The notes: generated by a model not told the origin, from the sequence alone. Positions 16,975 through 24,940 are shown, counted from the stretch's first letter. The stretch is DNA of 38,955 bases from an uncultured Clostridia bacterium (GCA_946493765.1 CAMMAZ010000020.1:1-38955), one strand, 5' to 3'. Made by a program: numbers and translations.

Positions 16975-18139
16975 GGATCCAGCCCCTTTCCTTGAGCAGT
17001 TTGATCTTTTCCTTAATCATCATTGCAAGCTCGCCGTTTGGATCCAGCCCGCAGACCTTTTGCAGCACGGCGTCCACCCCTTCATTTTCACGAATCTGCG
17101 CCAGTTTTTCGGCAAATATATCATTTTCGCTTTTATAATAAATGGCTGCCGCAATCGCAACACACAAATTTTCCGGTTTGATTCCATATTCCAAAACCAG
17201 TCTTGCGGAACCGACCAGCCGGTCGTCGGGACCGAGCTTTCGGATCGGATCACGGGCATTGCGTTCAATAAAATCAACGATCGTGTAATCCTGCAGCTTT
17301 GCCTTTGAGGTGCGGGTGAAAGCCAGCTGTTCCTCCAGCGGGAAATGATGTTTGGCGGACAGCGCCCTTGCCGTTTCGGAATAAACGCCGTCCAGCACCT
17401 TCAATATTCTTTCGTCATGCGCGGCGTTGGCGATCTTTTCATAGCCAAGCAGCGCGCCGAGATAGGCGGTTGTGCCGTTTGCAGCGTTATAGGTGTAGAA
17501 TTTCCGTTCCAAAAAACCGGTAAACGCTTCAACGCGCTTTACGCCTTTCATATTCGGCAATTCGCCGACGATACGGGATGCATCGACCGGCAATTCCCAA
17601 AAATTTTGCACATTGACCACCAGCGGGTCAGCTTTGCACTGGTCGGCATTCGCTTCAATCGCCGAACGCATAATGACCGCTTCGGTCACGCCCACCTGCG
17701 TGCTGAAATATTCCCGTTGTTCATCATGCAGCAACGGCGTGATTGTCTCGCGCAGCATTGCGGCCGGCTGCTTCCAGTTTTCGCAGGTGACAATGTTCAA
17801 AACGCCGCCTTTTTCACACTTTTTGGCAATACCTTTTGCCAAAATCGGCGCGATCTGACACAGATTTTTGCCGCCGACGGCGGTAAATACTGCGTCGCTG
17901 TCGGCAATCGCGCCCGCAATTTCGTCCACCTGACTAAATTTGAGCGCTTTTGCATTTGTCACCGTGCAGCTTTCTTTTGCATTGCCGAGAATGTTGACAA
18001 AATATTGTCCTCGCTCGTTGATCAGATCTGCCAGCGCGTCCGATTTTTCCACGAATGTAAACGGGATCCCGCTTAAATATAGCAGATGCCCGATAAAACC
18101 TCTCGCAATTTTACCTGCACCGAAAATGACACAGCTCAT
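16967..18139 (-). CDS. Mannitol dehydrogenase-family (MtlD-like) protein, first paralogue
   Basis: 390 aa from ATG 18139 (AAGGAA about 10 bp upstream); an in-frame ATG at 18175 would lie inside the kinase gene. The nucleotide fold is CVIFGAGKIARGFIG (residues 3-17) and the catalytic region is RKFYTYNAANGTTAYLG, in which the expected His is Asn (K-x4-N-x2-N). It is clearly homologous to the next gene but diverged, so the two may act as a heteromer or on successive intermediates. It starts 13 bp after the kinase stop. An NAD(P)-dependent oxidation of a phosphorylated polyol or sugar acid is the best guess. Confidence 0.84.
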   Translation of the reverse strand: MSCVIFGAGKIARGFIGHLLYLSGIPFTFVEKSDALADLINERGQYFVNILGNAKESCTVTNAKALKFSQVDEIAGAIADSDAVFTAVGGKNLCQIAPILAKGIAKKCEKGGVLNIVTCENWKQPAAMLRETITPLLHDEQREYFSTQVGVTEAVIMRSAIEANADQCKADPLVVNVQNFWELPVDASRIVGELPNMKGVKRVEAFTGFLERKFYTYNAANGTTAYLGALLGYEKIANAAHDERILKVLDGVYSETARALSAKHHFPLEEQLAFTRTSKAKLQDYTIVDFIERNARDPIRKLGPDDRLVGSARLVLEYGIKPENLCVAIAAAIYYKSENDIFAEKLAQIRENEGVDAVLQKVCGLDPNGELAMMIKEKIKLLKERGWIHA

Positions 18140-18152
18140 ACAATCATTCCTT

Positions 18153-19550
18153 TCAAATTTTATCAAAAATCTCAAACGACTGCTTTAACGCGGGATACAG
18201 CCTGCGGTATAACGCAAACCGCTTTAACAACAGTTTTTTGAGCGAAGGATCCGGCATCAAACGTCCTGCCGGTTTCACGCATTCTTTCGCCGCGGCGTGC
18301 AAATCGGCATACCATCCCTCTCCCACCGCCGCGATCATCTGTGCGCCGAGAACCGATACGTCGTTCTCACAAAGCGTTATCACCGGCAGCCCGAACAACG
18401 AGGCCTTCAGTCGATTGAGCACATCGTTGCCCGCAGCACCGCCTGCCACCGTTATGGATTTTGCGCGGGGCCGCCCCATGTGCTGATAGATATGATACAG
18501 ACTGAACACGACGCCCTCCATGACCGCCCAAGCAAGTTCTTTTTTCGACGTTTCGCCGCCGATCCCGAAAAACACGCCCTTTGCTTTTTCATCCCAGACC
18601 GGCGCCCGTTCTCCGTTTAAATAGGGCAAAAAAATCGGCGGCGCATGTGCAAGACATGCCGCAGGGTCAATGCCGCCGTGTGCATCCAGTTGCGTTGCGA
18701 ACTGCAAAGACCGGCCGCTTGAAGCGGTTACCCCGTAGTGTACATAATTTTGAAAGTAAGGACCGCAGATCAGTCCGTCGTCTGTGTCTGTCATGTTCGA
18801 TGTAATGATGCCGAGATGTTCGCTGGTGCCGGTTATATCAAACAGACTTCCGTTTTCCAGCACGCCCATTCCCAGCAGGCCCGCGAAAAAATCATTGCAC
18901 CCGGTATAGACCGGTATGCCCGCAGGCAAGCCGGTCTGCTTTGCCGCAGTTTGCGTGATTATGCCCGCAACCGACTGCACAGGAACAATTTCGGGCAGAC
19001 AGGACGCGTCGATTCCCGTTTCCTGCAGCAGCATTTGACTATAATGCCCGAATTTCAGGTTGCACAATCCCCGCCAGGAAAACGGATCGGTCACGCTTTT
19101 GCCGCACAGCTTTTGAATAAGAAAATCCTTTGGCATACAAACGCTGTCTACCCTTTTATTTTTAAGTCGGATATACCGCAGCCGCGGCAGCGGATAGGAT
19201 AAAATCTTGGGATGCGGCATGGAAATCTCCTGCAGGAAAGTGATACGGGAATAATGACTCAGCACCCGTTCCAGCTGTTTGCCGCCGACCGGATCGCTCC
19301 AACTGATCACGTCTTTGCCGTTGACGATGTAAGTCCCAACCTGTGAAGAAAGCCCGACCGCGCAGATCTCCTCTCCCTTTAACCGGCCGGTCGCTGCACA
19401 CAGCGCGTTATACCAGCCGTCTGTGCTGATTTCATCGTAGGGTTCTCTGCATTTTATCGACCGGCCGCTGCGATCGGTATAAAGCAGCTTGACCGAGGAG
19501 GTGCCAAGATCAATGCCCAGTATCCCGCCGTGTCCCAAAGCCGCCGTCAT
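18153..19550 (-). CDS. FGGY family carbohydrate kinase
   Basis: 465 aa. The ATP-binding phosphate-1 motif GILGIDLGTSSVKLLYTD is at residues 9-26. A substrate-loop region GCNDFFAGLLGMG and the ASKHA signature-like AVMEGVVFSLYHI and ITVAGGAAGNDVLNRL follow. The family transfers phosphate from ATP to pentoses, pentitols, hexuloses or glycerol. The ATG overlaps the dehydrogenase stop as ATGA (19547-19550), indicating tight coupling. Length is slightly short for xylulokinase (about 490-500) but within the family. Substrate unknown; the setting suggests a polyol, ketose or lactone-derived acid. Confidence 0.9.
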   Translation of the reverse strand: MTAALGHGGILGIDLGTSSVKLLYTDRSGRSIKCREPYDEISTDGWYNALCAATGRLKGEEICAVGLSSQVGTYIVNGKDVISWSDPVGGKQLERVLSHYSRITFLQEISMPHPKILSYPLPRLRYIRLKNKRVDSVCMPKDFLIQKLCGKSVTDPFSWRGLCNLKFGHYSQMLLQETGIDASCLPEIVPVQSVAGIITQTAAKQTGLPAGIPVYTGCNDFFAGLLGMGVLENGSLFDITGTSEHLGIITSNMTDTDDGLICGPYFQNYVHYGVTASSGRSLQFATQLDAHGGIDPAACLAHAPPIFLPYLNGERAPVWDEKAKGVFFGIGGETSKKELAWAVMEGVVFSLYHIYQHMGRPRAKSITVAGGAAGNDVLNRLKASLFGLPVITLCENDVSVLGAQMIAAVGEGWYADLHAAAKECVKPAGRLMPDPSLKKLLLKRFALYRRLYPALKQSFEIFDKI

Positions 19551-20560
19551 AGCCGAAACACCGCTTTGACAAATCCCTGCGGGCGCGTTCTCGCAAGGGT
19601 GATCGCGTGCGAAAATGCCGTAAGCGGCATGATGTCGGTGATCAATGGCGTAAGATCGATAACACCGTCCGCCAGCAGCGCGACCGCACGTTGGAGCGTG
19701 TTCCAGTTGTTCCCGGCGCCGACGACCCGCAGATTATTGATATGGATGTCATCCACCCGTATCTGCATGACTTTACCCCTGCCATAGCCGGCAAGCGCCA
19801 CGGTCCCACCTTTTTTAGCAACTCTTAAAGCGCTTTGTATGCAGGGTTCGATCCCGGTCGCGTCGATCACAACATCCGTTCCACCCGGATGGATTTTTCT
19901 GATTTGGGTTTCAAAATCCTGTTTTCCCGTTGCGATCACGGCATAGGCGCCCATTTTTTTTGCAACCGCAAGCCGTTTTTCGCTCGACGCACACACAACG
20001 ATCCGCCGCATTCCCATGGCTTTGGCGGCAGCAAGCATGCACAGGCCGATCGATCCGGCTCCCATGATGACCAGTGTGTCGCCAAATGCCGCGTCGGCTT
20101 TTTGCAGTGTGCCCAGCGCAACGCCAAGGGGTTCGCATAGAGCCGCCTGCTCAAATCCAAGCCCGTCCGGCAGTTCGCACAGCCCGTATACCGGGACGTT
20201 GACATATTCGGCATAGGCGCCGTCGCGCTTAAAGCCGATCTCCTCAAATTCACTGCAATAACGCCAGTTTCCGCTGCGGCAGGCGTCGCATTTTAAACAT
20301 ACGACGTCGTTGCTGCCGGTGACGCGTTTGCCGATCCACTTTGCATCCGTTTCGCTTCCCACACTTGCAACGATTCCGCTCCATTCGTGTCCGGGAACCA
20401 GCGGATAATTCGCCGCTATGTTGCCGTCCAGCACCTCAAGATCAGTGGCGCACACCGCCGCCGCTTTGACCTTGATCTGTGCAAAACCCGCAGGCGGCGG
20501 CAAGACCTCCCTTTCGGTCAGTAAGATCTCGCCCGGTTTGTTGATCACAACCGCTTTCAT
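19547..20560 (-). CDS. Zinc-dependent medium-chain alcohol dehydrogenase (polyol dehydrogenase type)
   Basis: 337 aa, cytosolic MDR enzyme. Catalytic zinc ligands C37 and H58-E59 are in VCATDLEVL and GHEWSGIV. The structural-zinc lobe has four Cys (C88, C91, C94, C102) in CLKCDACRSGNWRYC. The NAD fold shows VIMGAGSIGLCML. Relatives oxidise sorbitol, xylitol, threonine or galactitol-1-phosphate at a secondary alcohol. The ATG overlaps the ROK gene stop as ATGA (20557-20560). It is the first enzyme of the operon. The substrate cannot be fixed from sequence. Confidence 0.9.
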   Translation of the reverse strand: MKAVVINKPGEILLTEREVLPPPAGFAQIKVKAAAVCATDLEVLDGNIAANYPLVPGHEWSGIVASVGSETDAKWIGKRVTGSNDVVCLKCDACRSGNWRYCSEFEEIGFKRDGAYAEYVNVPVYGLCELPDGLGFEQAALCEPLGVALGTLQKADAAFGDTLVIMGAGSIGLCMLAAAKAMGMRRIVVCASSEKRLAVAKKMGAYAVIATGKQDFETQIRKIHPGGTDVVIDATGIEPCIQSALRVAKKGGTVALAGYGRGKVMQIRVDDIHINNLRVVGAGNNWNTLQRAVALLADGVIDLTPLITDIMPLTAFSHAITLARTRPQGFVKAVFRL

Positions 20561-21696
20561 TTGTTATCGTCCTTTCCTACCCGTATGTGCTTTACCGACC
20601 GTTCAACCGCGATCAGCGCCGCGCCGAACGCCGCGTTTTCAACATCTGTCACCGAAAAAGACGGCGGATTGTCCCCGCTGATCGCCTGCACACAGTGCAG
20701 AAATTTATCGTAAAACAAATCCTGATACCGCCACATATCGCCGCATAAAACAATGTTCTTGATATGCAGCAGCGTGGACGCGTTGCATATTGCTGCGGCA
20801 AGCTGTGCCGCCATATCTTCAAACAGCAGCACGGCTTTGCTTTCTCCGTTTTTTGCGGCTGCCGCCAACCGGTCAAACGGTTTTCCATAGCGCCTTGCCA
20901 TTCCTTCTTGCGAGGCATAAGCCTCCAGACAGCCTTTTTTTCCGCAGCTGCAGGGCGCGCCGTTCGGCACCGCACAGATGTGCCCCAATTCAAACATTCC
21001 GGGGCGGTCAAAGATGCTTCCTTCCAGCATGACCGCCATACCGATACCGTTATCCACACGCAAAAGAATCACATTTTCAGTCTTTGTGCCGGCCGACTGC
21101 GCATATAAAATACAGTTCGGATCGTGTTCGACCAGCACCGGCAGTCCGAAACGTTCGGAAACCAACGATCCCAGCGGCACCTGCGCCCAATCTTTACAGT
21201 GCGGCAAACTCACCGAAACGCCGTTTAGCGCGTCGACCTGTCCTTGCATCGCAATACCGATACCCAGTATGTGATGTCCGCCTGCCGTTTGCACAATTGC
21301 ATCGGTCAGCTTGTATATATCCGAAAGCAATATGTCTTTTCTTCTGAAATCCGCCGGTTTTGACAGCGTTTTCACTATTTTGTTTTGCAGATTCACCACC
21401 ACCGCCTGTAGTCCTGAACTGTTGATGTCCAGTCCGATGCAAAAGTGTTCCGCTTCATTTACCGCAAGATAAGACGGTGTGCGCCCCGCCCCGGCGCCTT
21501 CGATTTTTTCCGGCTTTGTTTCAACAATATATCCACTCTGGATCAGCCGCGCGGTAATATTGGAAACAGCGCCCCAACTCAAATTCGTCCACTGTTCCAG
21601 CTGCTTGCGGGTGACCTGCCCGCGCGCCCTTATCAAACCGAACACATCCGCAGCGTTCGCCTGTTTCATATCCTGCTGATTGATATATTTTTTCAA
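20557..21696 (-). CDS. ROK family transcriptional regulator (XylR/NagC type)
   Basis: 379 aa, TTG start at 21696. The TTG is supported by AGGGGGT 7 bp upstream and by the family-typical opening MKKYINQQDMKQAN. Residues 15-60 are a winged HTH (GQVTRKQLEQWTNLSWGAVSNI). From 85 on is the ROK fold: CIGLDINSSG, VEHDPNCI (D192) and the zinc motif H239 with CSCGKKGCLE (C249, C251, C256). Promoter and operator-like palindrome lie immediately upstream, with only about 18 nt of leader. It heads its own operon, so it probably regulates itself, the enzymes and the divergent lactonase gene in response to a sugar. Confidence 0.92.
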   Translation of the reverse strand: MKKYINQQDMKQANAADVFGLIRARGQVTRKQLEQWTNLSWGAVSNITARLIQSGYIVETKPEKIEGAGAGRTPSYLAVNEAEHFCIGLDINSSGLQAVVVNLQNKIVKTLSKPADFRRKDILLSDIYKLTDAIVQTAGGHHILGIGIAMQGQVDALNGVSVSLPHCKDWAQVPLGSLVSERFGLPVLVEHDPNCILYAQSAGTKTENVILLRVDNGIGMAVMLEGSIFDRPGMFELGHICAVPNGAPCSCGKKGCLEAYASQEGMARRYGKPFDRLAAAAKNGESKAVLLFEDMAAQLAAAICNASTLLHIKNIVLCGDMWRYQDLFYDKFLHCVQAISGDNPPSFSVTDVENAAFGAALIAVERSVKHIRVGKDDNK

Positions 21697-21713
21697 CTTG
21701 GCGACCCCCTGTC

Positions 21714-21750
21714 CTTGACAATTATATCACGCGGTGATATAATTGTCAAG
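21714..21750. promoter_or_regulatory. Symmetric bidirectional promoter-operator of the ROK divergon
   Basis: The arm CTTGACAATTATATCAC (21714-21730) and its exact complement (21734-21750) flank the 3-bp centre GCG. Each strand therefore carries a consensus promoter: plus TTGACA 21715-21720, spacer 17, TATAAT 21738-21743; minus TTGACA 21749-21744, spacer 17, TATAAT 21726-21721. The two promoters occupy the same DNA and exclude each other. The 37-bp palindrome is also a natural operator for the ROK dimer. Confidence 0.9.
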
Positions 21751-21822
21751 CGTAAAAGATTATTTGGGTTGTGTCTTTGTGGCACGGCCGCATATCAATC
21801 TAAAAAAGAAAAGGTGGTTGCT

Positions 21823-22656
21823 GTGAAAAATCTCAAAGAAAAAATGCTGAACACAAAACTAACGGATGGTCAGATCGCGCTTTTCTATCTCGGGCAGGAG
21901 GGTTTTCTCGTTCAATACAACGGCGTTTACCTGCTGATCGACGCTTATCTTTCCGATTATGTCGACAGAAACTGTTGTTCAGATGAGGTTCGCTGGGTGA
22001 GGAATTATCCCGCGCCGATCAGTGGCGGCGCGCTGGATTTTGTGGATTATGTTTTTTGTTCCCATGCGCATTATGACCACGCCGATCCCGACACCCTCAA
22101 GGCCATATCCGCCGCTAACGGCAAAGCAAAATATATCGTCCCCGCGCCGGTCGCGGACACCATCTCGGACTATGGCGTCGATCCGAAAAATATCGTGCGG
22201 GCATATGACGGGATACCGATCCCGCTTGCCGGCTGCGACGGCATTGTAACGCCGGTCGCCGCAGCGCATGAACAGCTGCATGCCGATGAAAACGGCAACT
22301 ACAGAGAATTAGGATATAAATTCGATCTTCATGGCACAATGCTGTTTCATGCCGGCGACTGCTGCGTTTACGACGGACTTTGCGATAAGCTTGGCAAACT
22401 CGATGTCGCCATGCTGCCGGTCAACGGGCGGGACTATTTCAGATTACAGCGCGGTATTGTGGGGAATATGGATGTCAATGAAGCGATCGAGCTTGCCGTA
22501 TCGACGGGGGCCGAACTGTTGGTGCCGATGCATTTTGATCTGTATGAGGTCAACCGCGTCAGCGCCGCGTGTGTTGCGCAGTGTCTGGAACAAAGCGGCG
22601 GGAATTTATGCTATCATATCTTCCGGCCGGGTGAAAGATTTATTTTTGAAAAGTAA
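21823..22656 (+). CDS. UlaG-like metallo-beta-lactamase-fold hydrolase (L-ascorbate-6-phosphate lactonase family)
   Basis: 277 aa from GTG 21823, preceded by AAGGTGG (5-bp spacing). The upstream in-frame stretch overlaps the promoter palindrome and the ROK gene, so longer starts are rejected. Metal-binding motif CSHAHYDHADP (H81, H83, D85, H86) and later FHAGDC and PMHFDLYEVN fit the UlaG branch, which hydrolyses phosphorylated lactones in the cytosol. It is transcribed divergently from the ROK/dehydrogenase/kinase/MtlD operon from the shared promoter, so it should act in the same pathway, for instance by opening a lactone made by one of the dehydrogenases. Confidence 0.87.
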   Translation: MKNLKEKMLNTKLTDGQIALFYLGQEGFLVQYNGVYLLIDAYLSDYVDRNCCSDEVRWVRNYPAPISGGALDFVDYVFCSHAHYDHADPDTLKAISAANGKAKYIVPAPVADTISDYGVDPKNIVRAYDGIPIPLAGCDGIVTPVAAAHEQLHADENGNYRELGYKFDLHGTMLFHAGDCCVYDGLCDKLGKLDVAMLPVNGRDYFRLQRGIVGNMDVNEAIELAVSTGAELLVPMHFDLYEVNRVSAACVAQCLEQSGGNLCYHIFRPGERFIFEK

Positions 22657-22703
22657 ATGTAAAACGATATTCCGCTTTTGGGATCTGCAAAAATGGCAAA
22701 CGC

Positions 22704-22731
22704 AAAAAGCCCTGCTTTCGCAGGACTTTTT
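22704..22731. terminator. Bidirectional terminator between convergent genes
   Basis: AAAAAG-C-CCTGC and GCAGG-A-CTTTTT form an 11-bp stem with one mismatch around loop TTTC. It lies between the lactonase stop and the convergent DUF6514-like gene. Confidence 0.82.
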
Positions 22732-22734
22732 ACT

Positions 22735-22953
22735 TTACAATACATCTTCAATCACATCCTGCAAATGCAGAATGGATAATTCTTTTTCCGTATAAAGTTT
22801 GCACAGCACGGCAGCAGTATTTTCATCCAACCAAATATCCGACACATATGCACATTCTCTTCCTTTCGCATCCACTGCTCGAATACCATAAGATATGTAT
22901 TGCCCGTGTTCGGCTGAAAAATGATTTTCTTTAACCGGCAGATACCGATGCAT
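22735..22953 (-). CDS. Small DUF6514-like protein
   Basis: 72 aa from ATG 22953, chosen because GAGGGG lies 10 bp upstream; ATG 22962 is too close to it. The sequence has YGIRAVDAKGRECAYVSDIW and a C-terminal ELSILHLQDVIEDVL, which I recall as characteristic of DUF6514 proteins of Oscillospirales. Function unknown. Its 5' end overlaps the XRE gene by about 23 bp, so the two are cotranscribed and may act together. Confidence 0.7.
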   Translation of the reverse strand: MHRYLPVKENHFSAEHGQYISYGIRAVDAKGRECAYVSDIWLDENTAAVLCKLYTEKELSILHLQDVIEDVL

Positions 22954-23167
22954 TGGTTTCATTCCCCTCTTTTAAATTCTTTCCTTCAATCTCCAAAAAC
23001 GCAAATAATTTGAGCATCACTTCAGGACCTGGCAGCCGTTCACCTTTTTCGATATACTGGTACCATCGCGTGGATATCCCAACGCTGGATGCAACCTTTT
23101 CCTGTGTATGACCGAGCTGCTTTCTTTTGCGATAAAGTTCGCTCGCAAATTTTGATTGCAATGACAT
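22931..23167 (-). CDS. Small XRE-family HTH regulator
   Basis: 78 aa, ATG 23167 after AGGAGGTG. Residues 6-65 are a Cro/C1-type helix-turn-helix: LYRKRKQLGHTQEKVASSVG, ISTRWYQYIEKGERLPG, VMLKLFAFLEI. It is a stand-alone DNA-binding protein with a short C-terminal tail. It overlaps the DUF6514-like gene. An inverted repeat GAACT-ATGC-AGTTC (23225-23238) just upstream of the presumed -35 box could be its operator. Confidence 0.85.
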   Translation of the reverse strand: MSLQSKFASELYRKRKQLGHTQEKVASSVGISTRWYQYIEKGERLPGPEVMLKLFAFLEIEGKNLKEGNETNASVSAG

Positions 23168-23194
23168 TGAAATTACACCTCCTAACAGAGGTAT

Positions 23195-23238
23195 AATTTA
23201 CCACATACTATTTGTTTTGTGAACGAACTATGCAGTTC
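23195..23238 (-). promoter_or_regulatory. Probable promoter and inverted repeat of the XRE gene
   Basis: On the minus strand TTCACA (23223-23218) and TAAATT (23200-23195) have a 17-bp spacer; both hexamers are imperfect. The inverted repeat GAACT-ATGC-AGTTC (23225-23238) abuts the -35 box. Confidence 0.5.
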
Positions 23239-23433
23239 ATGTTGTGAAAAATGACGAAAATATTCACTTTTTCTGTTTTTGTATATATTTAAAAATGAAC
23301 CTTTTTATCATCTTATTTAATGGTCGTTCTGCGGATATAAACATCTATATAACGTTTATAATTTCAACAATATGTGTGTCAAAAATTTCGTAGCACAATA
23401 TAGGCAAATAAGTTATTATCTTTTATTTTAATA

Positions 23434-23463
23434 TTGACAATAGTGTGTTATATACAGTATAAT
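23434..23463 (+). promoter_or_regulatory. Promoter of the PadR/HAAS operon with a possible PadR site
   Basis: TTGACA (23434-23439) and TATAAT (23458-23463) with an 18-bp spacer. The perfect odd palindrome TATACAGTATA (23451-23461) overlaps the -10 box, where binding of a PadR dimer would block transcription. The leader is very short: GGAGGTGG begins at 23470, about where transcription should start. Confidence 0.75.
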
Positions 23464-23482
23464 AGCAGTGGAGGTGGACGGA

Positions 23483-23827
23483 TTGGATGCAAACCAAGAA
23501 TTATTAAACGGTCTGTTGATGGAACTGCGCAGAGGAACGCTGGTTTTGAGCGTTTTGAGTCAATTGCAAGAGAAAAAATACGGTTATTCCCTGGTGCAGA
23601 GCCTGGAGGAAAAAGGCGTTGCCATTGATCCGAACACCTTGTATCCGCTTTTGCGGCGGCTGCAAAAGCAGGGATTATTGCAGAGCAATTGGGAAACCGG
23701 CGGTTCCAAGCCGAGAAAGTATTACCGGCGAACCGCCGATGGCGACGCTGTTTACAAAGAACTCAAAAACCGGTGGCAGGAAATGGCGCAAAGCATGGAA
23801 AAGCTGTTAGAGGAGGGAGAAGCATGA
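23483..23827 (+). CDS. PadR family transcriptional regulator
   Basis: 114 aa from TTG 23483, which has GGAGGTGG 5 bp upstream and gives the family-typical start MDANQELLNGLLMELRRG; a GTG at 23468 lies upstream of the likely transcription start. The winged HTH (TLVLSVLSQLQEKKYGYSLV, IDPNTLYPLLRRLQKQGLL) and the wing with YYRRTADG follow, then a C-terminal dimer helix. Its stop overlaps the start of the HAAS membrane protein as ATGA. PadR/HAAS pairs usually control a nearby transporter or envelope response. Confidence 0.9.
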   Translation: MDANQELLNGLLMELRRGTLVLSVLSQLQEKKYGYSLVQSLEEKGVAIDPNTLYPLLRRLQKQGLLQSNWETGGSKPRKYYRRTADGDAVYKELKNRWQEMAQSMEKLLEEGEA

Positions 23828-24894
23828 ATCCGAACGAACAGGCGTTGATGGAAAGATACATTTATCAGGTGACCCGCCGCCTATCCAAGAACCAGCGAAA
23901 AGAAGTCGCGCTGGAACTGGAGGAACTGATCGGCGATATGCTGGAATCGACCGGTTCGATGGAAGCGGTTTTGACAAAGCTCGGCGATCCAAAGGTGTTC
24001 GCAAGAAAGTATCAGGATGACCGGCATTACCTGATCGGACCGGAATATTTCGATGCTTACCTTTGGTTTTTAAAGATCGTGCTGCTCTGCACGGCAGTGC
24101 CGATCCTGCTTGTTTCGATAATAGAAGGGGTGCAAACAGCGGGGACAGACACAACGCAGTCTTTGATGGCGGTTGTGATCAAAGCGGTCGTAAACGGAAT
24201 CATCGATGTTGTCGGTTCCTGCGTCGGCGCGTTCGGCGGCATCACACTGGTGTTTGCCGTGATGGAACGCCAGAAAATGAAATTTGAAATCAAAAAAGAA
24301 AAGGAATGGTCGGTCGGTGATCTGGAAAGCACCGCCGGCCGGCAAAACAGCTGGACACCGGATGCGCTATCGCCTATTCCATCCAAAAATGCTGCGATCA
24401 GCAAAGGCGACAGCGTTGTGGGCATTGTGTTTATTGTGCTTTTCTGTGTGCTGCTGATTTTCGCACCGCAGCTAATTGGGGTATATTTCAAAAACGGAGA
24501 AAGCCTTTCGAGCGTTCCGATTTTTAATTTGCAGCAGTGGCATATCATTCTGCCCTTTTTCGTGCTGTGGCTTTTTATCGGTCTTGCAGACGAAATTTTC
24601 AAGCTGGTCATGGGACGTTATTGCAAACCGGTGATGATCAGCAACATCATCTGCGGCGGTATTCAAATGGTTTTGACGGTCGTGATTCTTAAAATGCTTC
24701 CGCTTTGGAATCCGCATTTTATTTCACAGCTGCAAACACAGTTTGGCGGCAGCTCCGCCGCACAGTTTTTCATCGATAAATGGGATGGCGATTTTGTCTC
24801 GAACTGCTTGGTTGTGTTCTTTTTAGCGGTCACGCTTTTGGAAATCGGAACAACGATTTACAAAACGCTGCGCTACGGCTCCAAAACACAATAA
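23824..24894 (+). CDS. HAAS (DUF1700-like) domain membrane protein
   Basis: 356 aa from ATG 23824 (4-bp overlap with the PadR stop). Residues 1-75 form the cytoplasmic HAAS helical domain (MERYIYQVTRRLSKNQRKEV, LEELIGDMLES, VLTKLGDPKVFARKY). After that come about six hydrophobic segments (about 80-100, 120-150, 198-220, 240-262, 280-300, 330-350). HAAS domains are encoded with PadR regulators and are thought to transmit signals between them and membrane proteins. The gene ends in a strong terminator, so the operon has just these two genes. Confidence 0.82.
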   Translation: MNPNEQALMERYIYQVTRRLSKNQRKEVALELEELIGDMLESTGSMEAVLTKLGDPKVFARKYQDDRHYLIGPEYFDAYLWFLKIVLLCTAVPILLVSIIEGVQTAGTDTTQSLMAVVIKAVVNGIIDVVGSCVGAFGGITLVFAVMERQKMKFEIKKEKEWSVGDLESTAGRQNSWTPDALSPIPSKNAAISKGDSVVGIVFIVLFCVLLIFAPQLIGVYFKNGESLSSVPIFNLQQWHIILPFFVLWLFIGLADEIFKLVMGRYCKPVMISNIICGGIQMVLTVVILKMLPLWNPHFISQLQTQFGGSSAAQFFIDKWDGDFVSNCLVVFFLAVTLLEIGTTIYKTLRYGSKTQ

Positions 24895-24896
24895 AA

Positions 24897-24940
24897 AAAC
24901 AAAGTCTCGCTAATGTTTAAACATCAGTGAGACTTTGTTT
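24897..24940. terminator. Long hairpin terminator after the HAAS gene
   Basis: AAACAAAGTCTC (24897-24908) pairs with GAGACTTTGTTT (24929-24940), and an inner TGTTTAAACA palindrome closes the stem. T-rich flanks occur on both strands; it also lies at the 3' end of the convergent permease remnant. Confidence 0.85.

Larger units (their letters stand above)
23168..23482. other. A+T-rich divergent intergenic region
   Basis: This 315-bp stretch separates the minus-strand XRE gene from the plus-strand PadR gene. It holds the two promoters and the inverted repeat described separately. Between about 23240 and 23430 I see only A+T-rich DNA without an open frame, hairpin terminator or repeat that I can support. 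Confidence 0.6.

Noticed and set aside
21445-21822. Upstream extension of the UlaG-like gene to 21445
   Set aside because: It would overlap the ROK gene and the promoter palindrome; GTG 21823 has the ribosome site and the homology begins there.
23689-23823. Longer start for the HAAS protein at 23689
   Set aside because: The extension lies inside the PadR gene in another frame; the ATGA overlap at 23824 and HAAS homology fix the start.
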